Source of the DNA: Pseudomonas putida
GTDB lineage: Bacteria; Pseudomonadota; Gammaproteobacteria; Pseudomonadales; Pseudomonadaceae
NCBI GenBank assembly: GCA_029953615.1
Contig: CP124529.1
Span: 3,720,501-3,784,500, forward strand
Direction: 5' to 3'
DNA: 64,000 nucleotides
Shown here: piece after piece, positions 23,899 through 32,896 of the stretch
How positions within the stretch are numbered: the first letter of the stretch is position 1
Layout: each line of letters begins with the position of its first letter
Translations under genes and position numbers: made by a program
Notes under the pieces: model-generated
Databases searched by the model: none
What the model saw: the letters and a program-made list of their open reading frames with translations, nothing else
Told to the model about the DNA's origin: nothing

Positions 23899-24723
23899 TT
23901 ACTCGGCTATTTGCAGTTTGCGCGCCTGGGTATACACATACCGCACCTTCTCGTACTCGAACGGCGAGTTGAGCTGGCCATAGCGGAATTTGGTGCTGTA
24001 GCGCTTGTCCACCACACGCAACACGGAGATTTCCGGGTGGTCGCTGCTGGCTTCGGCCACGTTCAGGTAGTTGATCGCCTGTTCGCCTGCATAGTCCACC
24101 ACCAGCCCGGTGGTATCGCGCAGGTTCGACGGCCCCAGCACCGGCAGCATCAGGTATGGTCCGTCCGGTACGCCATAGAAGCCCAAGGTCTGGCCGAAGT
24201 CTTCACTTTGCCGCGGCAGGCCCATCATGGTCGCCGGGTCCCACAGCCCGCCCACGCCGATGATGGTATTGAACATCAGCCGCGCGGTGATCTCCGCCGA
24301 GCGCTTGGCCTTCAACTGCAACACGCTGTTGAACAGGTTCGGCACGTCGCCCAGGTTGTTGAAGAAGTTGGTTACCCCTGTGCGCACGAAGCGCGGGGTG
24401 ACGTACTGGTAGCCGCTTACCAGCGGCAGCAGCACCCATTGGTCCAGGCGGTAGTTGAAGTGATAGACGCGCCGGTTGATCGATTCCAGCGGGTCGTACA
24501 CGTTCAGCGCCTGCAGGGTAGAGCGCTCGAACTCGCGTTGGTCGAGCCCCGGGTTGAATTTCAGTTCGCGCAGCGGGTCGACGAAACCATCCGCCTCGGG
24601 TGCCAGTGGCGCTTCGGTGACTTGCGGGTCGGCCTCGATCACGCTGGCCCGGGGGGCGGTTTCGGCGGCCAGGGCCTGGCCGGCGGCGAACAATGCAGTG
24701 GCGAAGAGGAGTTTGTTAACCAC
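23899..24723 (-). CDS. mlaA: MlaA/VacJ family outer-membrane lipid-asymmetry protein
   Basis: Component of the Mla pathway that removes mislocalised phospholipids from the outer leaflet, 274 residues. It has a signal peptide (NKLLFATALFAAGQALA). The MlaA core is clear: DPLESINRRVYHFNYRLD, GVTNFFNNLGDVPNLFNSVL, GLPRQSEDFGQTLGFYG and GPYLMLPVLGPSNLRDTTG. No lipobox Cys is seen, unlike E. coli MlaA. Start was set at GTG 24723, with GGAG upstream and a start placing the signal peptide correctly; ATG 24747 is possible. It overlaps the upstream hydrolase gene by eight bases. Confidence 0.92.
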   Translation of the reverse strand: MVNKLLFATALFAAGQALAAETAPRASVIEADPQVTEAPLAPEADGFVDPLRELKFNPGLDQREFERSTLQALNVYDPLESINRRVYHFNYRLDQWVLLPLVSGYQYVTPRFVRTGVTNFFNNLGDVPNLFNSVLQLKAKRSAEITARLMFNTIIGVGGLWDPATMMGLPRQSEDFGQTLGFYGVPDGPYLMLPVLGPSNLRDTTGLVVDYAGEQAINYLNVAEASSDHPEISVLRVVDKRYSTKFRYGQLNSPFEYEKVRYVYTQARKLQIAE

Positions 24724-26014
24724 GGAAGAACTCCAGCATGGCGTCACTGTTGACGCGGTAATTGAGGTTGCCGCAATGGCCGCCGTGAGGGTAGAGCGTC
24801 AGGCGCTCCCCAAACACCTTGCGCAGGAATCCGATGTCGCCGGGGCCGAGGATGACGTCATCGGCGTTGTGCATCACGGCGATCTTGTCGCTGCGGCTGA
24901 GGTAGTCTTCCAGCGCATACAGGCTGACCTGGTTGACCAGTTGCAGGATGCTGTTGCCGTCGGTGCGGGCGCGCCACATCGGGATGACCTGTTCGGTCAT
25001 GTAGCAGTCGAAATCGCACTGCAGGGCACGCTTGAAGAACGGCGTGAGGCTGCTGCCCTCGGTGATCGGGAACTTCGGCGGAATGATCAGGCCGCGGCGG
25101 TTGATCAGGTCGGAGGTGAAGGCGATATCGGCCGCCGAGAAGCGGAACGAGGTGCCGATCAGCATGGCCATCTGCTCGTTGGACAGGTGCTGGCGCGACT
25201 GCTGGAAGTCGTACAGCAGCGCTTCATTGAGGTCGATGTAGCCCTTTTCCTGGAAGTAGCGGGTCAGCTTGGCCAGCATCAGCTCGTAGAAGGTGGTGCT
25301 GCGGTCGATGCCCTTGACCTGGGTCTGCACCAGCTTGTCGAGGTTGTTGATAGAGGTGTACAGGTTGACCGGTGGGTTCAGCAGCAGCACGCGCTTGAAG
25401 TTGAAGCTGCGGCGGGTTTCGTCCAGGTGGCTGACGAACGCCGCGTCGAGTGCGCCCAGGCTGTAGCCAGTGAGGTAGAACTCGCTGATCGGCAGGCGCG
25501 GGTGCTGGGCGCGCACGGCCTGCATCACCCGGTACATGTCTTCGGCATCCTCCTGGCTGACGCCTGGGGTGGCGAAGCGCGAGGCGGCGCTCATGAAGTC
25601 GTAGCTGGTGGGCGAGGACAGCTGCACCACGTGGAAGCCGGCCTGGTAGAACAGCTTTTTCAGGTATTCATTAATGCTGCTGGTATAGGGCGCACCGGTA
25701 CCGGCGATGATGAAGATCAGCGGTGCCTCGTGGTCCTGGCGGGCCAGGCGGTACTTGAGTTTTTTCACTGCCCAGAAGTTGTCGGGCAAGGTGAACTCAC
25801 GGTCCGGGCGCAGGTTGAGGCTGTAGTCGGACTGACTGATTTCGTCGTCGTCCGGCAAGGTGGGGCGCTGCTCCGGCGGCGTGGTGGCGATGGTGGCCTC
25901 GAACGGGTTGGTCAAGGGGTAGCCATAGCTTGCGGCGTCGATATCCCGCGCCGAAGCGGCCACAGCCATGAGCAGGCTGCCGAGCAAGGCAGCGAGGCGC
26001 AAAGATCGAAGCAT
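24716..26014 (-). CDS. Predicted secreted alpha/beta-hydrolase coupled to mlaA
   Basis: Exported protein of 432 residues with a signal peptide (MLRSLRLAALLGSLLMAVAA). It has an alpha/beta-hydrolase core: oxyanion region PLIFIIAGTGAPY, nucleophile elbow LTGYSLGALDAAF, acid region HNADDVILGPGD and a final HGGHCGNLNYR with the catalytic His. The ATG at 26014 has GGGGGA six bases upstream. Its stop overlaps the mlaA start, so the proteins are made together. A role in envelope lipid handling with MlaA is inferred from this coupling only. Confidence 0.8.
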   Translation of the reverse strand: MLRSLRLAALLGSLLMAVAASARDIDAASYGYPLTNPFEATIATTPPEQRPTLPDDDEISQSDYSLNLRPDREFTLPDNFWAVKKLKYRLARQDHEAPLIFIIAGTGAPYTSSINEYLKKLFYQAGFHVVQLSSPTSYDFMSAASRFATPGVSQEDAEDMYRVMQAVRAQHPRLPISEFYLTGYSLGALDAAFVSHLDETRRSFNFKRVLLLNPPVNLYTSINNLDKLVQTQVKGIDRSTTFYELMLAKLTRYFQEKGYIDLNEALLYDFQQSRQHLSNEQMAMLIGTSFRFSAADIAFTSDLINRRGLIIPPKFPITEGSSLTPFFKRALQCDFDCYMTEQVIPMWRARTDGNSILQLVNQVSLYALEDYLSRSDKIAVMHNADDVILGPGDIGFLRKVFGERLTLYPHGGHCGNLNYRVNSDAMLEFFRG

Positions 26015-26203
26015 GTAATCCCCCAAAAGAACGCAAGGTCGAGCCGTGTGCAGCTAGGACCACAGCGGGCCGGGCAAAGTTGCCAGGTGCGGTGGTCTTT
26101 GGTGTGCTTGTTATCTGCAACATAGCTGCAGGGTTGTGATTTTGCCTTACAACCGGGCATAAGCGATCATGGATGCTTTCGATTACCGCTATTGGAGAAC
26201 CGG

Positions 26204-26566
26204 ATGTCTCGTTCGCTGCCGGCTGCACTGCTTGTGCTGTTCCTGGGGCTTTGGCTTGCTGCCAGTTATGGCGTGCGCTACGGGCTGATGGAGGATGGGC
26301 AGTGGGTGGGGCTGTGCACGGTGCCGGCTGCGTACTGGCAATGTGAGGTGCGCTCGTTGCTGGGGCTGGGCATTCATCATCAGGTGCTGGCCTGGGGCGG
26401 GCTCGGGCTGGCACTGCTGGCGCAGGTAGTTGCCGGCCGCAGCGGCTGGTGGCTGGCGGTGGTGGCACTGGTGTTCGCGGTGCCGGCGCTGGTGCTGTAT
26501 ACCGCCAGCATTGCCGTGTTCGCGCTGGTGCTGGCGGGGTTGCGGCTGGTCAGGCAACCGCAGTGA
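26204..26566 (+). CDS. Small inner-membrane protein, function unknown
   Basis: Protein of 120 residues with three to four predicted transmembrane helices. The first is LPAALLVLFLGLWLAASYG. Two cysteines (38 and 47) lie in the loop after it (GLCTVPAAYWQCEVR), which would face the periplasm. ATG 26204 was chosen because TTGGAGAACC precedes it. It is flanked by the mlaA/hydrolase pair and a GH17 gene and seems to be transcribed alone. I do not know the family. Confidence 0.7.
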   Translation: MSRSLPAALLVLFLGLWLAASYGVRYGLMEDGQWVGLCTVPAAYWQCEVRSLLGLGIHHQVLAWGGLGLALLAQVVAGRSGWWLAVVALVFAVPALVLYTASIAVFALVLAGLRLVRQPQ

Positions 26567-26573
26567 AGCTGGC

Positions 26574-26740
26574 AGGGGCCGCTGCGCGCCCCATCGCCGG
26601 CAAGCCAGCTCCCACATTGACCGCGCTGCCTTTCAGAACTTGAGCAAAGACATTGGCCCCCACAGGTACTGCCCAAAACTCGGAGCTGATGCGGTCGGTG
26701 TGGGAGCTGGCTTGCCGGCGATGGGGCGCGTAGCGGCCCC
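26574..26740. repeat. REP pair, type B, widely spaced
   Basis: Type B units (CATCGCCGGCAAGCCAGCTC and complement) about 90 bases apart, longer than the usual 40. It lies between the convergent small membrane protein and GH17 genes. Outer arms with GGGGCCGCT and GCGGCCCC extend the fold. Confidence 0.85.
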
Positions 26741-26747
26741 GGGGACA

Positions 26748-28313
26748 TCAAGCCGGTCGCAGGCGCAAGCTCCGCCACAAGGCCGCGGTCATCAGCACAC
26801 TGACTACTGCCCACCCCCAGGCCTGTTGGTTCTCCAAACCCTCCACAAACAACTGCGGCGCCACCCCGGCACCGACGATGAACGCCAGCAGCGCCACCTC
26901 CGCCCGTCGCGCCCGCACCGGCCACAGTGCGAACACCAGCGCCGGCAACGCCAGTGCTGCGCTGGGGAAGCTGCGATAGCGTGGGTCGAACACCATCGCC
27001 AGCATGCTCACCGCTGCGGCAAAACCCGCCGCCAGCAACAGCCAGCCGGCTCGCGCCTGCAGCCAGGCGAACAGCCGCTCGCGCCAGCCCGTGCGCCGCG
27101 CCAGGGCCAGTACGGCATGGGCCAGCACCAGCAGGTTCAAACCCGCCAGCAGCAGCGCCCACAGCCACTCGCCGGCAAAGCGTGCGTGGGTGCGCATCAG
27201 CTCGCCCCAAAGCCCCAGGCAACCGGCGCCAAACGCCGCCAGCAACGGCAACCATATGGCCGTTGTCGGGGTGGCGGGGCGCCCGGCAAGCATCAGCATC
27301 AGTAGCATCAGCACGGCACTGGCCAGCAGCCACTGCAGCCAGTCAGGCAGGTTGCTTACCGGCCCTTCAAGAACGCCCTTGTCCTGCCGGTCGGCATCGT
27401 AAAGCCCCCAGTAACCGCCGACCGCCCCCTCGTTGGCGCGCTTCCATGGCTGATCGAACGCCTCGATCAGGTTGTAGCGCCAGCCGTTGTGCTCGGCCAG
27501 GGTGACAAAGCCACGAATGAAACGCGCCTCGTTGACCCGGCTGGGCGTGGCGGTCTCGCGCTGGCGGCCTTCGCTGGGCCAGCCGGTTTCTCCGATCAGG
27601 ATGTCCTTGGGCGCGAAGCGCGTGCCGAACACCTGGCGCACATCGGCAACGTGAGCCAGCGCCTCGTCGATGCCGCGCGGGTCGTCTTCCCAGTAGGGCA
27701 GCAGGTGAATGGTCAGGAAGTCCACCGCAGGCGCCACCTGCGGGTGCTGCAACCAGAATTCCCACACATCGGCGTAGGTCACCGGCACCTTGACCTGGCT
27801 TTTCACCCGGGCGATCAGCGTGGCCAGGTGCGCGCCGGTCATCTCCTTGCGCAGCAACGTCTCGTTGCCAACGATCACCGCACTGACCACGTCTGGGTTG
27901 GCGTTGGCGGCGGCGATCAGCAGGTCGATCTCCCGGTCGGTGTCGGCCGGGTGGGCGTTGACCCAGGCGCCGAGCATCACCTTCAGGCCATGCTTGCGCG
28001 CCAGCGCCGGGATCGCCTCGAGACCGGTCATGGAGTAGGTGCGAATGCACTGGAAACGCGCAGCCAGCAAGGCCAGATCGGCATCCATGCGTGCCGGGCG
28101 CAGGCGGAACGGCTGGTCGTAGGGCGACTGGTCCTTGTCGAACGGGGTATACGAAGCGCATTGCAGCTTGTGCGTCGGGCTGGCCGCGTCCGGCAGCTGC
28201 ACCGGCTTGCCAAGCCCGTACCAGAGCCCTCCGAGCCCGAGCAGGGCAAGCAGGCAGGCAAGCAGGTACAACGGTAGCAGCAGGCGGGCAGAACTGGGCA
28301 TCGGGCGGTCCAT
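26748..28313 (-). CDS. Glycoside hydrolase family 17 membrane protein (beta-glucan synthesis-related)
   Basis: Inner-membrane protein of 521 residues with an N-terminal membrane anchor, a GH17 domain (about residues 55-310) and eight or so C-terminal transmembrane helices. The two GH17 catalytic glutamates are visible in VIVGNETLLR (acid/base) and LIGETGWPSEG (nucleophile). The family includes beta-1,3-glucan hydrolases and glucanosyltransferases and, in proteobacteria, enzymes linked to beta-glucan or cyclic-glucan formation (NdvB-like). No glycosyltransferase domain is present. Start ATG 28313 is a choice; ATG 28301 is an alternative. Confidence 0.8.
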   Translation of the reverse strand: MDRPMPSSARLLLPLYLLACLLALLGLGGLWYGLGKPVQLPDAASPTHKLQCASYTPFDKDQSPYDQPFRLRPARMDADLALLAARFQCIRTYSMTGLEAIPALARKHGLKVMLGAWVNAHPADTDREIDLLIAAANANPDVVSAVIVGNETLLRKEMTGAHLATLIARVKSQVKVPVTYADVWEFWLQHPQVAPAVDFLTIHLLPYWEDDPRGIDEALAHVADVRQVFGTRFAPKDILIGETGWPSEGRQRETATPSRVNEARFIRGFVTLAEHNGWRYNLIEAFDQPWKRANEGAVGGYWGLYDADRQDKGVLEGPVSNLPDWLQWLLASAVLMLLMLMLAGRPATPTTAIWLPLLAAFGAGCLGLWGELMRTHARFAGEWLWALLLAGLNLLVLAHAVLALARRTGWRERLFAWLQARAGWLLLAAGFAAAVSMLAMVFDPRYRSFPSAALALPALVFALWPVRARRAEVALLAFIVGAGVAPQLFVEGLENQQAWGWAVVSVLMTAALWRSLRLRPA

Positions 28314-28510
28314 CGTCAGGCGCAAAAGGATAGATAGTAGCCCGGCGCCAAACCTTTGGCATGCAAGGATCGCGCAGGTCGGCGCAGGGCGATGGCGCTA
28401 ATGGCATAGTGCTGTCGCATATGGGGCGCATACAGGTCGTAGCTGGAGCAGGTCGACTATCGTTGCAGGACGATGATGCAAATTCCGAGACCTGACGAGG
28501 GGATGCTTTG

Positions 28511-29371
28511 ATGGCTGCTATTACAAAAATGCGACGTTTCCTGGGTGTGGGCACCGCCATGGTACTGGCCATGAGTGCGGCACAGGCAATGGCCAAAGAA
28601 GTCAGCATTGGTTACGTGGATGGTTGGGCTGATAGCGTGGCGACCACCAACGTGGCCGCCGAAGTGATCAAGCAGAAACTCGGTTACGACGTGAAGTTGC
28701 AGGCCGTCGCCACCGGGATCATGTGGCAGGGCGTGGCAACCGGCAAGCTCGATGCCATGTTGTCGGCCTGGCTGCCGGTGACCCATGGCGAGTACTGGGC
28801 CAAGAACAAGGACAACGTGGTCGACTACGGCCCGAACTTCAAGGACGCCAAGATCGGCCTGATCGTCCCCGAGTACGTCAAGGCGGTGAGCATCGCCGAC
28901 CTCAAGACCGATGACACCTTCAAGCAGAAGATCGTCGGCATCGACGCCGGCTCCGGCGTGATGCTGAAAACCGAGCAGGCCATCAAGGACTACGACCTGA
29001 CCGGTTACAAGCTGCAAGCCAGCTCCGGTGCGGCGATGACGGCAGAACTGGGCCGTGCCTATAACAAGCAGCAGTCGATCGCGGTGACCGGCTGGGTGCC
29101 GCACTGGATGTTCGCCAAGTGGAAGCTGAAGTTCCTCGAAGACCCGAAAGGCGTGTATGGCGCCGCGGAAACCGTGAACAGCATCGGTAGCAAGGAACTG
29201 GCGACCAAGGCGCCGGAAGTGGCGGAGTTCCTGAAGAAGTTCAACTGGCAGTCGAAGGACGAGATTGGCGAGGTGATGCTGGCGATTCAGGAAGGTGCCA
29301 AGCCTGAAGCGGCGGCCAAGGACTGGGTGGCCAAGCATCCTGAGCGCGTGAAGGAGTGGACCGGCAAGTAA
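28511..29371 (+). CDS. Glycine betaine/choline-type ABC substrate-binding protein (orphan)
   Basis: Periplasmic binding protein of the OpuAC family, 286 residues. A signal peptide is visible (MRRFLGVGTAMVLAMSAAQA after a short basic start). The ligand-binding domain contains VSIGYVDGWADSVATTNVAA and LDAMLSAWLPVTHGEYWAK with the Trp residues that cage quaternary amines, plus SIAVTGWVPHWMFAKWKL. No permease or ATPase gene is nearby, so it probably feeds a CbcWV-like importer encoded elsewhere, as CaiX, CbcX and BetX do in P. aeruginosa. Start ATG 28511 follows GAGGGGATGCTTTG. Confidence 0.88.
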   Translation: MAAITKMRRFLGVGTAMVLAMSAAQAMAKEVSIGYVDGWADSVATTNVAAEVIKQKLGYDVKLQAVATGIMWQGVATGKLDAMLSAWLPVTHGEYWAKNKDNVVDYGPNFKDAKIGLIVPEYVKAVSIADLKTDDTFKQKIVGIDAGSGVMLKTEQAIKDYDLTGYKLQASSGAAMTAELGRAYNKQQSIAVTGWVPHWMFAKWKLKFLEDPKGVYGAAETVNSIGSKELATKAPEVAEFLKKFNWQSKDEIGEVMLAIQEGAKPEAAAKDWVAKHPERVKEWTGK

Positions 29372-29535
29372 CAACCAGTTACGTCCAATTTTGCTGCTTC
29401 GCGGGCGCGCCCGCTCCCACAGGAACTGCACCGACTTCAAGGGCAGCGAAAATCCTGTGGGAGCGGGCGTGAACTGGCCTAATGACCCCGGACACCTCTT
29501 AAGGGCGATATGATTCGCCCAATCCGGAGGTTTCC

Positions 29536-29844
29536 ATGCAAGAACGAAAGACCTACACCCGCGAGTTCAAGCAACGTGCTGCAAGCATGGTTCTTGATGA
29601 CAACTGCTCGATTCCCGACGTCTGCGCCTCAATGGACGTCGGCCCTACGGCTCTGCGCCGGTGGGTTGATCAGGTGCGCAAAGAGCGTCAAAAAGGCCAG
29701 CCAGTAGCCGGTACCAAGGCGATCAGCGACGAACAGCGAGAACTCCAACAACTGCGGGCCAAGATCAAGCGCCTGGAGGCCGAGGCTGAAATCTTAAAAA
29801 AGGCTACAGCTCTCTTGATGTCGGATCCCGATCGTTTTTCCTGA
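29536..29844 (+). CDS. IS3-family transposase OrfA
   Basis: Protein of 102 residues with an N-terminal HTH (TREFKQRAASMVLDDNCSIP, then SMDVGPTALRRWVDQVRKE) that binds the IS ends. A leucine zipper for oligomerisation follows (QRELQQLRAKIKRLEAEAEI). The slippery heptamer A-AAA-AAG (29796-29802) lies near its end. Ribosomes slipping back one base there enter orfB and make the OrfAB transposase. The ATG has GGAGG upstream (CCGGAGGTTTCC). Confidence 0.92.
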   Translation: MQERKTYTREFKQRAASMVLDDNCSIPDVCASMDVGPTALRRWVDQVRKERQKGQPVAGTKAISDEQRELQQLRAKIKRLEAEAEILKKATALLMSDPDRFS

Positions 29845-30684
29845 TCGAGGAGCTGAGAGAGTCTGGTGCGTATCCGACCAGCCTGCTTTGCCGTGTGCTG
29901 AATGTATCCCGTAGCGCATTTTATGACTGGCTTCACCGCCGTTCAGCGCCTAATACCAAGCGTGACGCGCTCAGGGAAAAGGTCGTGCAATTGCACGCTG
30001 AAAGCCGTGGAAGCGCAGGCGCAAGGATGCTCTCTGAGCACTTGAAAGCCCAGCAACTGAAGGTAGGTCGGTATCTGGCCGGAAGACTCATGCAGGAAGC
30101 AAATCTGGCCAGCAGACAGCGCCGTCGGCATCAGTATCGCTCCAGAGGAGTCGAGGCATTCGTGGCTAAGAACCTGCTCGAACGTAACTTCGAGCCTACT
30201 GCGATCAACCAAGTCTGGTGCGGTGATGTGACCAGTTTGATGGTCGGGAAACGTTGGTATCACCTGGCAGGTAGTAATTGATTTGTTCGCCCGTCGGATC
30301 GTTGGTTGGGCGTTTTCCCTGATCAACGATGCCAACCTGGTTAGTAAGGCATTGAGGATGGCGGTAGGGGTTCGGGGCAAGCAGCCAGGCTTGATGTTTC
30401 ATTCGGATCAAGGCTGCCAATACACCAGCCAGCGCTTCCAATCCGAGCTGCTTGAGCATGGGATAACGCAGAGCATGAGCCGCAGGGGGCAATGCTGGGA
30501 CAACGCGCCAACAGAGCGTTTCTTTGGGACGCTTAAGTCAGAGTGGGTTCCGCCCAAGGGCTACCAGGAAATTGAAGAAGCCAGGCAGGATATGACCAGC
30601 TTCTTCATGCGATACAACCGAATCCGGCTCCACAGCTACAACAACTATCTGTCGCCAATAGCCATGGAGCAGCAGGCGGCTTGA
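29799..30684 (+). pseudogene. IS3-family transposase OrfB, frameshifted
   Basis: Catalytic part of the IS3 transposase (HTH_21 and rve integrase core), expressed by -1 frameshifting from orfA. The DDE residues are in VWCGDVT (first Asp), FHSDQGCQYTS (second Asp) and NAPTERFFGTLKSEW (Glu). One extra G at 30270-30271 turns the expected YHLAVVIDLFARR into a premature stop, and the rest continues in another frame. The element would be inactive as written, unless this is a sequencing error like the other +1 sites in the window. Confidence 0.88.
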
Positions 30685-30869
30685 TCACCGTAATCGGTGT
30701 CCGGAAAAACTTGACCAGAACAGCGTGCCCGCGAATGGGCCTTCACTTTGTTACGCAACGGGTAAAACACTGTTGCATCTAAGACTAAGGTCGTCTGGTT
30801 GGCGTCTGATAGCCGCATAAAGTAAGGGTCGTGGGTTCCACCCCTATCTGTGCTGCTAGGACAAAAACA

Positions 30870-31181
30870 ATGAACGACAGCATTTACCTCTCGATACAAA
30901 ACAGCCCCCGCTTCAAGGAGCTGGTCACCAAACGCGAACGGTTCGCCTGGATTCTCTCGGCGATCATGCTCGGCCTGTACTGCGCATTCATCCTCCTGAT
31001 CGCCTACGGTCCTCAGATTCTGGGCGCCAAGCTCAGCCCTGGGTCATCGATTACCTGGGGCATTCCCCTGGGCGTCGGCCTGATCGTCTCGGCATTCGTC
31101 CTGACCGCCATCTACGTACGCCGCGCAAACGGCGAATTCGATGAGCTGAACAAGGCCATCCTGAAGGAGGCGCAACAATGA
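30870..31181 (+). CDS. yjcH: DUF485 membrane protein YjcH
   Basis: Inner-membrane protein of 103 residues with two transmembrane helices ([20 protein letters not shown] and [20 protein letters not shown]) and a DUF485 core. It is normally encoded directly upstream of the acetate permease gene, as here, and its stop overlaps the actP start (ATGA). Its own role is not known; a structural or assembly role for ActP is usually assumed. ATG 30870 lies in AACAATGAACG with only weak ribosome site ACAAAAAC. Confidence 0.9.
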   Translation: MNDSIYLSIQNSPRFKELVTKRERFAWILSAIMLGLYCAFILLIAYGPQILGAKLSPGSSITWGIPLGVGLIVSAFVLTAIYVRRANGEFDELNKAILKEAQQ

Positions 31182-32842
31182 TTCGCCACGCCAAAGCCCT
31201 GGCCGTACTGGCCTGCGGAGCCTTCGCACCCGCCGTGTGGGCCGCCGATGCCCTGACCGGCGAGGTGCAGAAGCAACCGCTGAACGTTTCCGCGATCGCC
31301 ATGTTCGTGGCCTTCGTCGCCTTCACCCTCGGCATCACCTACTGGGCCTCCAAGCGCAACAAGTCGGCGTCGGACTACTACGCCGCCGGTGGCAAGATCA
31401 CCGGCTTCCAGAACGGCCTGGCGATTGCCGGTGACTACATGTCGGCTGCCTCGTTCCTGGGTATTTCCGCGCTCGTGTTCACCTCCGGCTACGACGGCCT
31501 GATCTACTCGATCGGCTTCCTGGTCGGCTGGCCGATCATCCTCTTCCTGATCGCCGAACGCTTGCGCAACCTGGGCAAATACACCTTCGCCGACGTGGCC
31601 TCGTACCGCCTCGGGCAGAAGGAGATCCGCACCCTGTCGGCCTCCGGCTCGCTGGTGGTTGTGGCCTTCTACCTGATCGCCCAGATGGTCGGTGCCGGCA
31701 AGCTGATCGAGCTGCTGTTCGGCCTGGACTACCATGTGGCGGTGATCCTGGTCGGTATCCTGATGTGCCTGTACGTACTGTTCGGCGGCATGCTGGCCAC
31801 CACCTGGGTACAGATCATCAAGGCCGTACTGTTGCTGTCCGGTGCCAGCTTCATGGCGCTGATGGTGATGAAGCACGTAGGCTTCGACTTCAACACCCTG
31901 TTCTCCGAAGCGATCAAGGTGCATGCCAAGGGCGAGGCGATCATGAGCCCGGGTGGCCTGGTCAAGGACCCGATCTCGGCGTTCTCGCTGGGCCTGGCGC
32001 TGATGTTCGGTACCGCCGGCCTGCCGCACATCCTGATGCGCTTCTTCACCGTCAGTGATGCCAAGGAAGCGCGCAAGAGCGTGCTGTACGCCACCGGCTT
32101 CATCGGCTACTTCTACATCCTCACCTTCATCATCGGTTTTGGCGCCATCCTGCTGGTCAGCACCAACCCGGACTTCAAGGACGCCGCTGGCGCCTTGCTG
32201 GGCGGTAACAACATGGCGGCGGTGCACCTTGCCAATGCCGTGGGTGGCAGTGTGTTCCTCGGCTTCATCTCGGCTGTTGCCTTCGCCACCATCCTGGCGG
32301 TGGTTGCCGGCCTGACCCTGGCCGGTGCCTCGGCGGTGTCCCATGACCTGTACGCCAGTGTATGGCGCAAGGGCAAGGCCAACGACAAGGACGAGATCCG
32401 CGTGTCGAAGATCACCACCGTCGCCCTGGGCGTACTGGCGATCGGCCTGGGCATCCTGTTCGAGAAGCAAAACATCGCCTTCATGGTCGGCCTGGCGTTC
32501 TCCATCGCCGCCAGCTGCAACTTCCCGGTACTGCTGCTTTCGATGTACTGGAAGAAGCTGACCACCCGCGGCGCCATGATCGGCGGCTGGCTGGGCCTGG
32601 TGAGCGCGGTGACGCTGATGATCCTCGGCCCGACCATCTGGGTACAGATCCTCGGTCACGAGAAGCCGATCTACCCGTACGAGTACCCGGCACTGTTCTC
32701 CATGGCCATTGCCTTCGTCAGCATCTGGTTCTTCTCGGTCACCGACAAGTCCAAGGCTGCTGAAGACGAGCGGGCGCTGTTCTTCCCGCAGTTCGTGCGT
32801 TCGCAGACTGGCCTGGGGGCATCGGGGGCTGTTTCGCACTGA
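31178..32842 (+). CDS. actP: Cation/acetate symporter ActP
   Basis: Sodium/solute symporter family permease of 554 residues that takes up acetate (and glycolate-like monocarboxylates) with a cation. An N-terminal signal-like helix ([20 protein letters not shown]) precedes about 13 transmembrane helices. Family landmarks are [20 protein letters not shown], then [18 protein letters not shown], and the [12 protein letters not shown] motif. It is translationally coupled to yjcH. No acetyl-CoA synthetase gene is adjacent. A strong bidirectional terminator follows. Confidence 0.95.
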   Translation: MIRHAKALAVLACGAFAPAVWAADALTGEVQKQPLNVSAIAMFVAFVAFTLGITYWASKRNKSASDYYAAGGKITGFQNGLAIAGDYMSAASFLGISALVFTSGYDGLIYSIGFLVGWPIILFLIAERLRNLGKYTFADVASYRLGQKEIRTLSASGSLVVVAFYLIAQMVGAGKLIELLFGLDYHVAVILVGILMCLYVLFGGMLATTWVQIIKAVLLLSGASFMALMVMKHVGFDFNTLFSEAIKVHAKGEAIMSPGGLVKDPISAFSLGLALMFGTAGLPHILMRFFTVSDAKEARKSVLYATGFIGYFYILTFIIGFGAILLVSTNPDFKDAAGALLGGNNMAAVHLANAVGGSVFLGFISAVAFATILAVVAGLTLAGASAVSHDLYASVWRKGKANDKDEIRVSKITTVALGVLAIGLGILFEKQNIAFMVGLAFSIAASCNFPVLLLSMYWKKLTTRGAMIGGWLGLVSAVTLMILGPTIWVQILGHEKPIYPYEYPALFSMAIAFVSIWFFSVTDKSKAAEDERALFFPQFVRSQTGLGASGAVSH

Positions 32843-32854
32843 TCCTTCCGGCAA

Positions 32855-32889
32855 TAAAAAAAACCGCGCTTCGGCGCGGTTTTTTTATT
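32855..32889. terminator. Bidirectional rho-independent terminator
   Basis: Stem ACCGCGC/GCGCGGT with loop TTCG, flanked by AAAAAAA on the left and TTTTTTT on the right. It ends actP on the plus strand and the DUF3309 gene on the minus strand. Confidence 0.92.
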
Positions 32890-32896
32890 TTTGCCG

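Larger units (their letters stand above)
29470..30722 (+). mobile_element. IS3-family insertion sequence, 1253 bp
   Basis: The element starts with TG and ends with CA. Terminal inverted repeats are imperfect over 27 bases and share an inner CCGGACACC block and a CTGG block. A three-base direct repeat GCG flanks it (29467-29469 and 30723-30725). It carries orfA and orfB in overlapping frames, a canonical IS3 arrangement with frameshifting signal. It sits in the middle of a REP palindrome, and orfB is broken by one extra base. Confidence 0.9.
29400..30742. repeat. REP pair, type A, split by the insertion sequence
   Basis: The left REP unit (CGCGGGCGCGCCCGCTCCCA) is intact. The right unit begins GTGGGAGCGGGCG at about 29457 and is interrupted at 29469 by the IS; the remainder GCGTGCCCGCGAA continues at 30723. 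The IS duplicated three bases (GCG). Confidence 0.85.

Noticed and set aside
24476..26125. Long open frame (549 codons) opposite the mlaA/hydrolase pair
   Set aside because: It runs across two real genes and has no start context or motif. The minus-strand genes explain the region.
29510..29707. Alternative frame at the start of the IS (MIRPIRRF)
   Set aside because: It overlaps orfA in another frame and has no motif. OrfA has HTH and zipper features.
30790..30856. tRNA 3'-half-like sequence upstream of yjcH
   Set aside because: GTCGTGGGTTCCACCCC and a GTGCTGCTA end resemble a T-arm and acceptor, but no matching 5' acceptor or D-arm is found and the T-loop is altered. At most it is a remnant.
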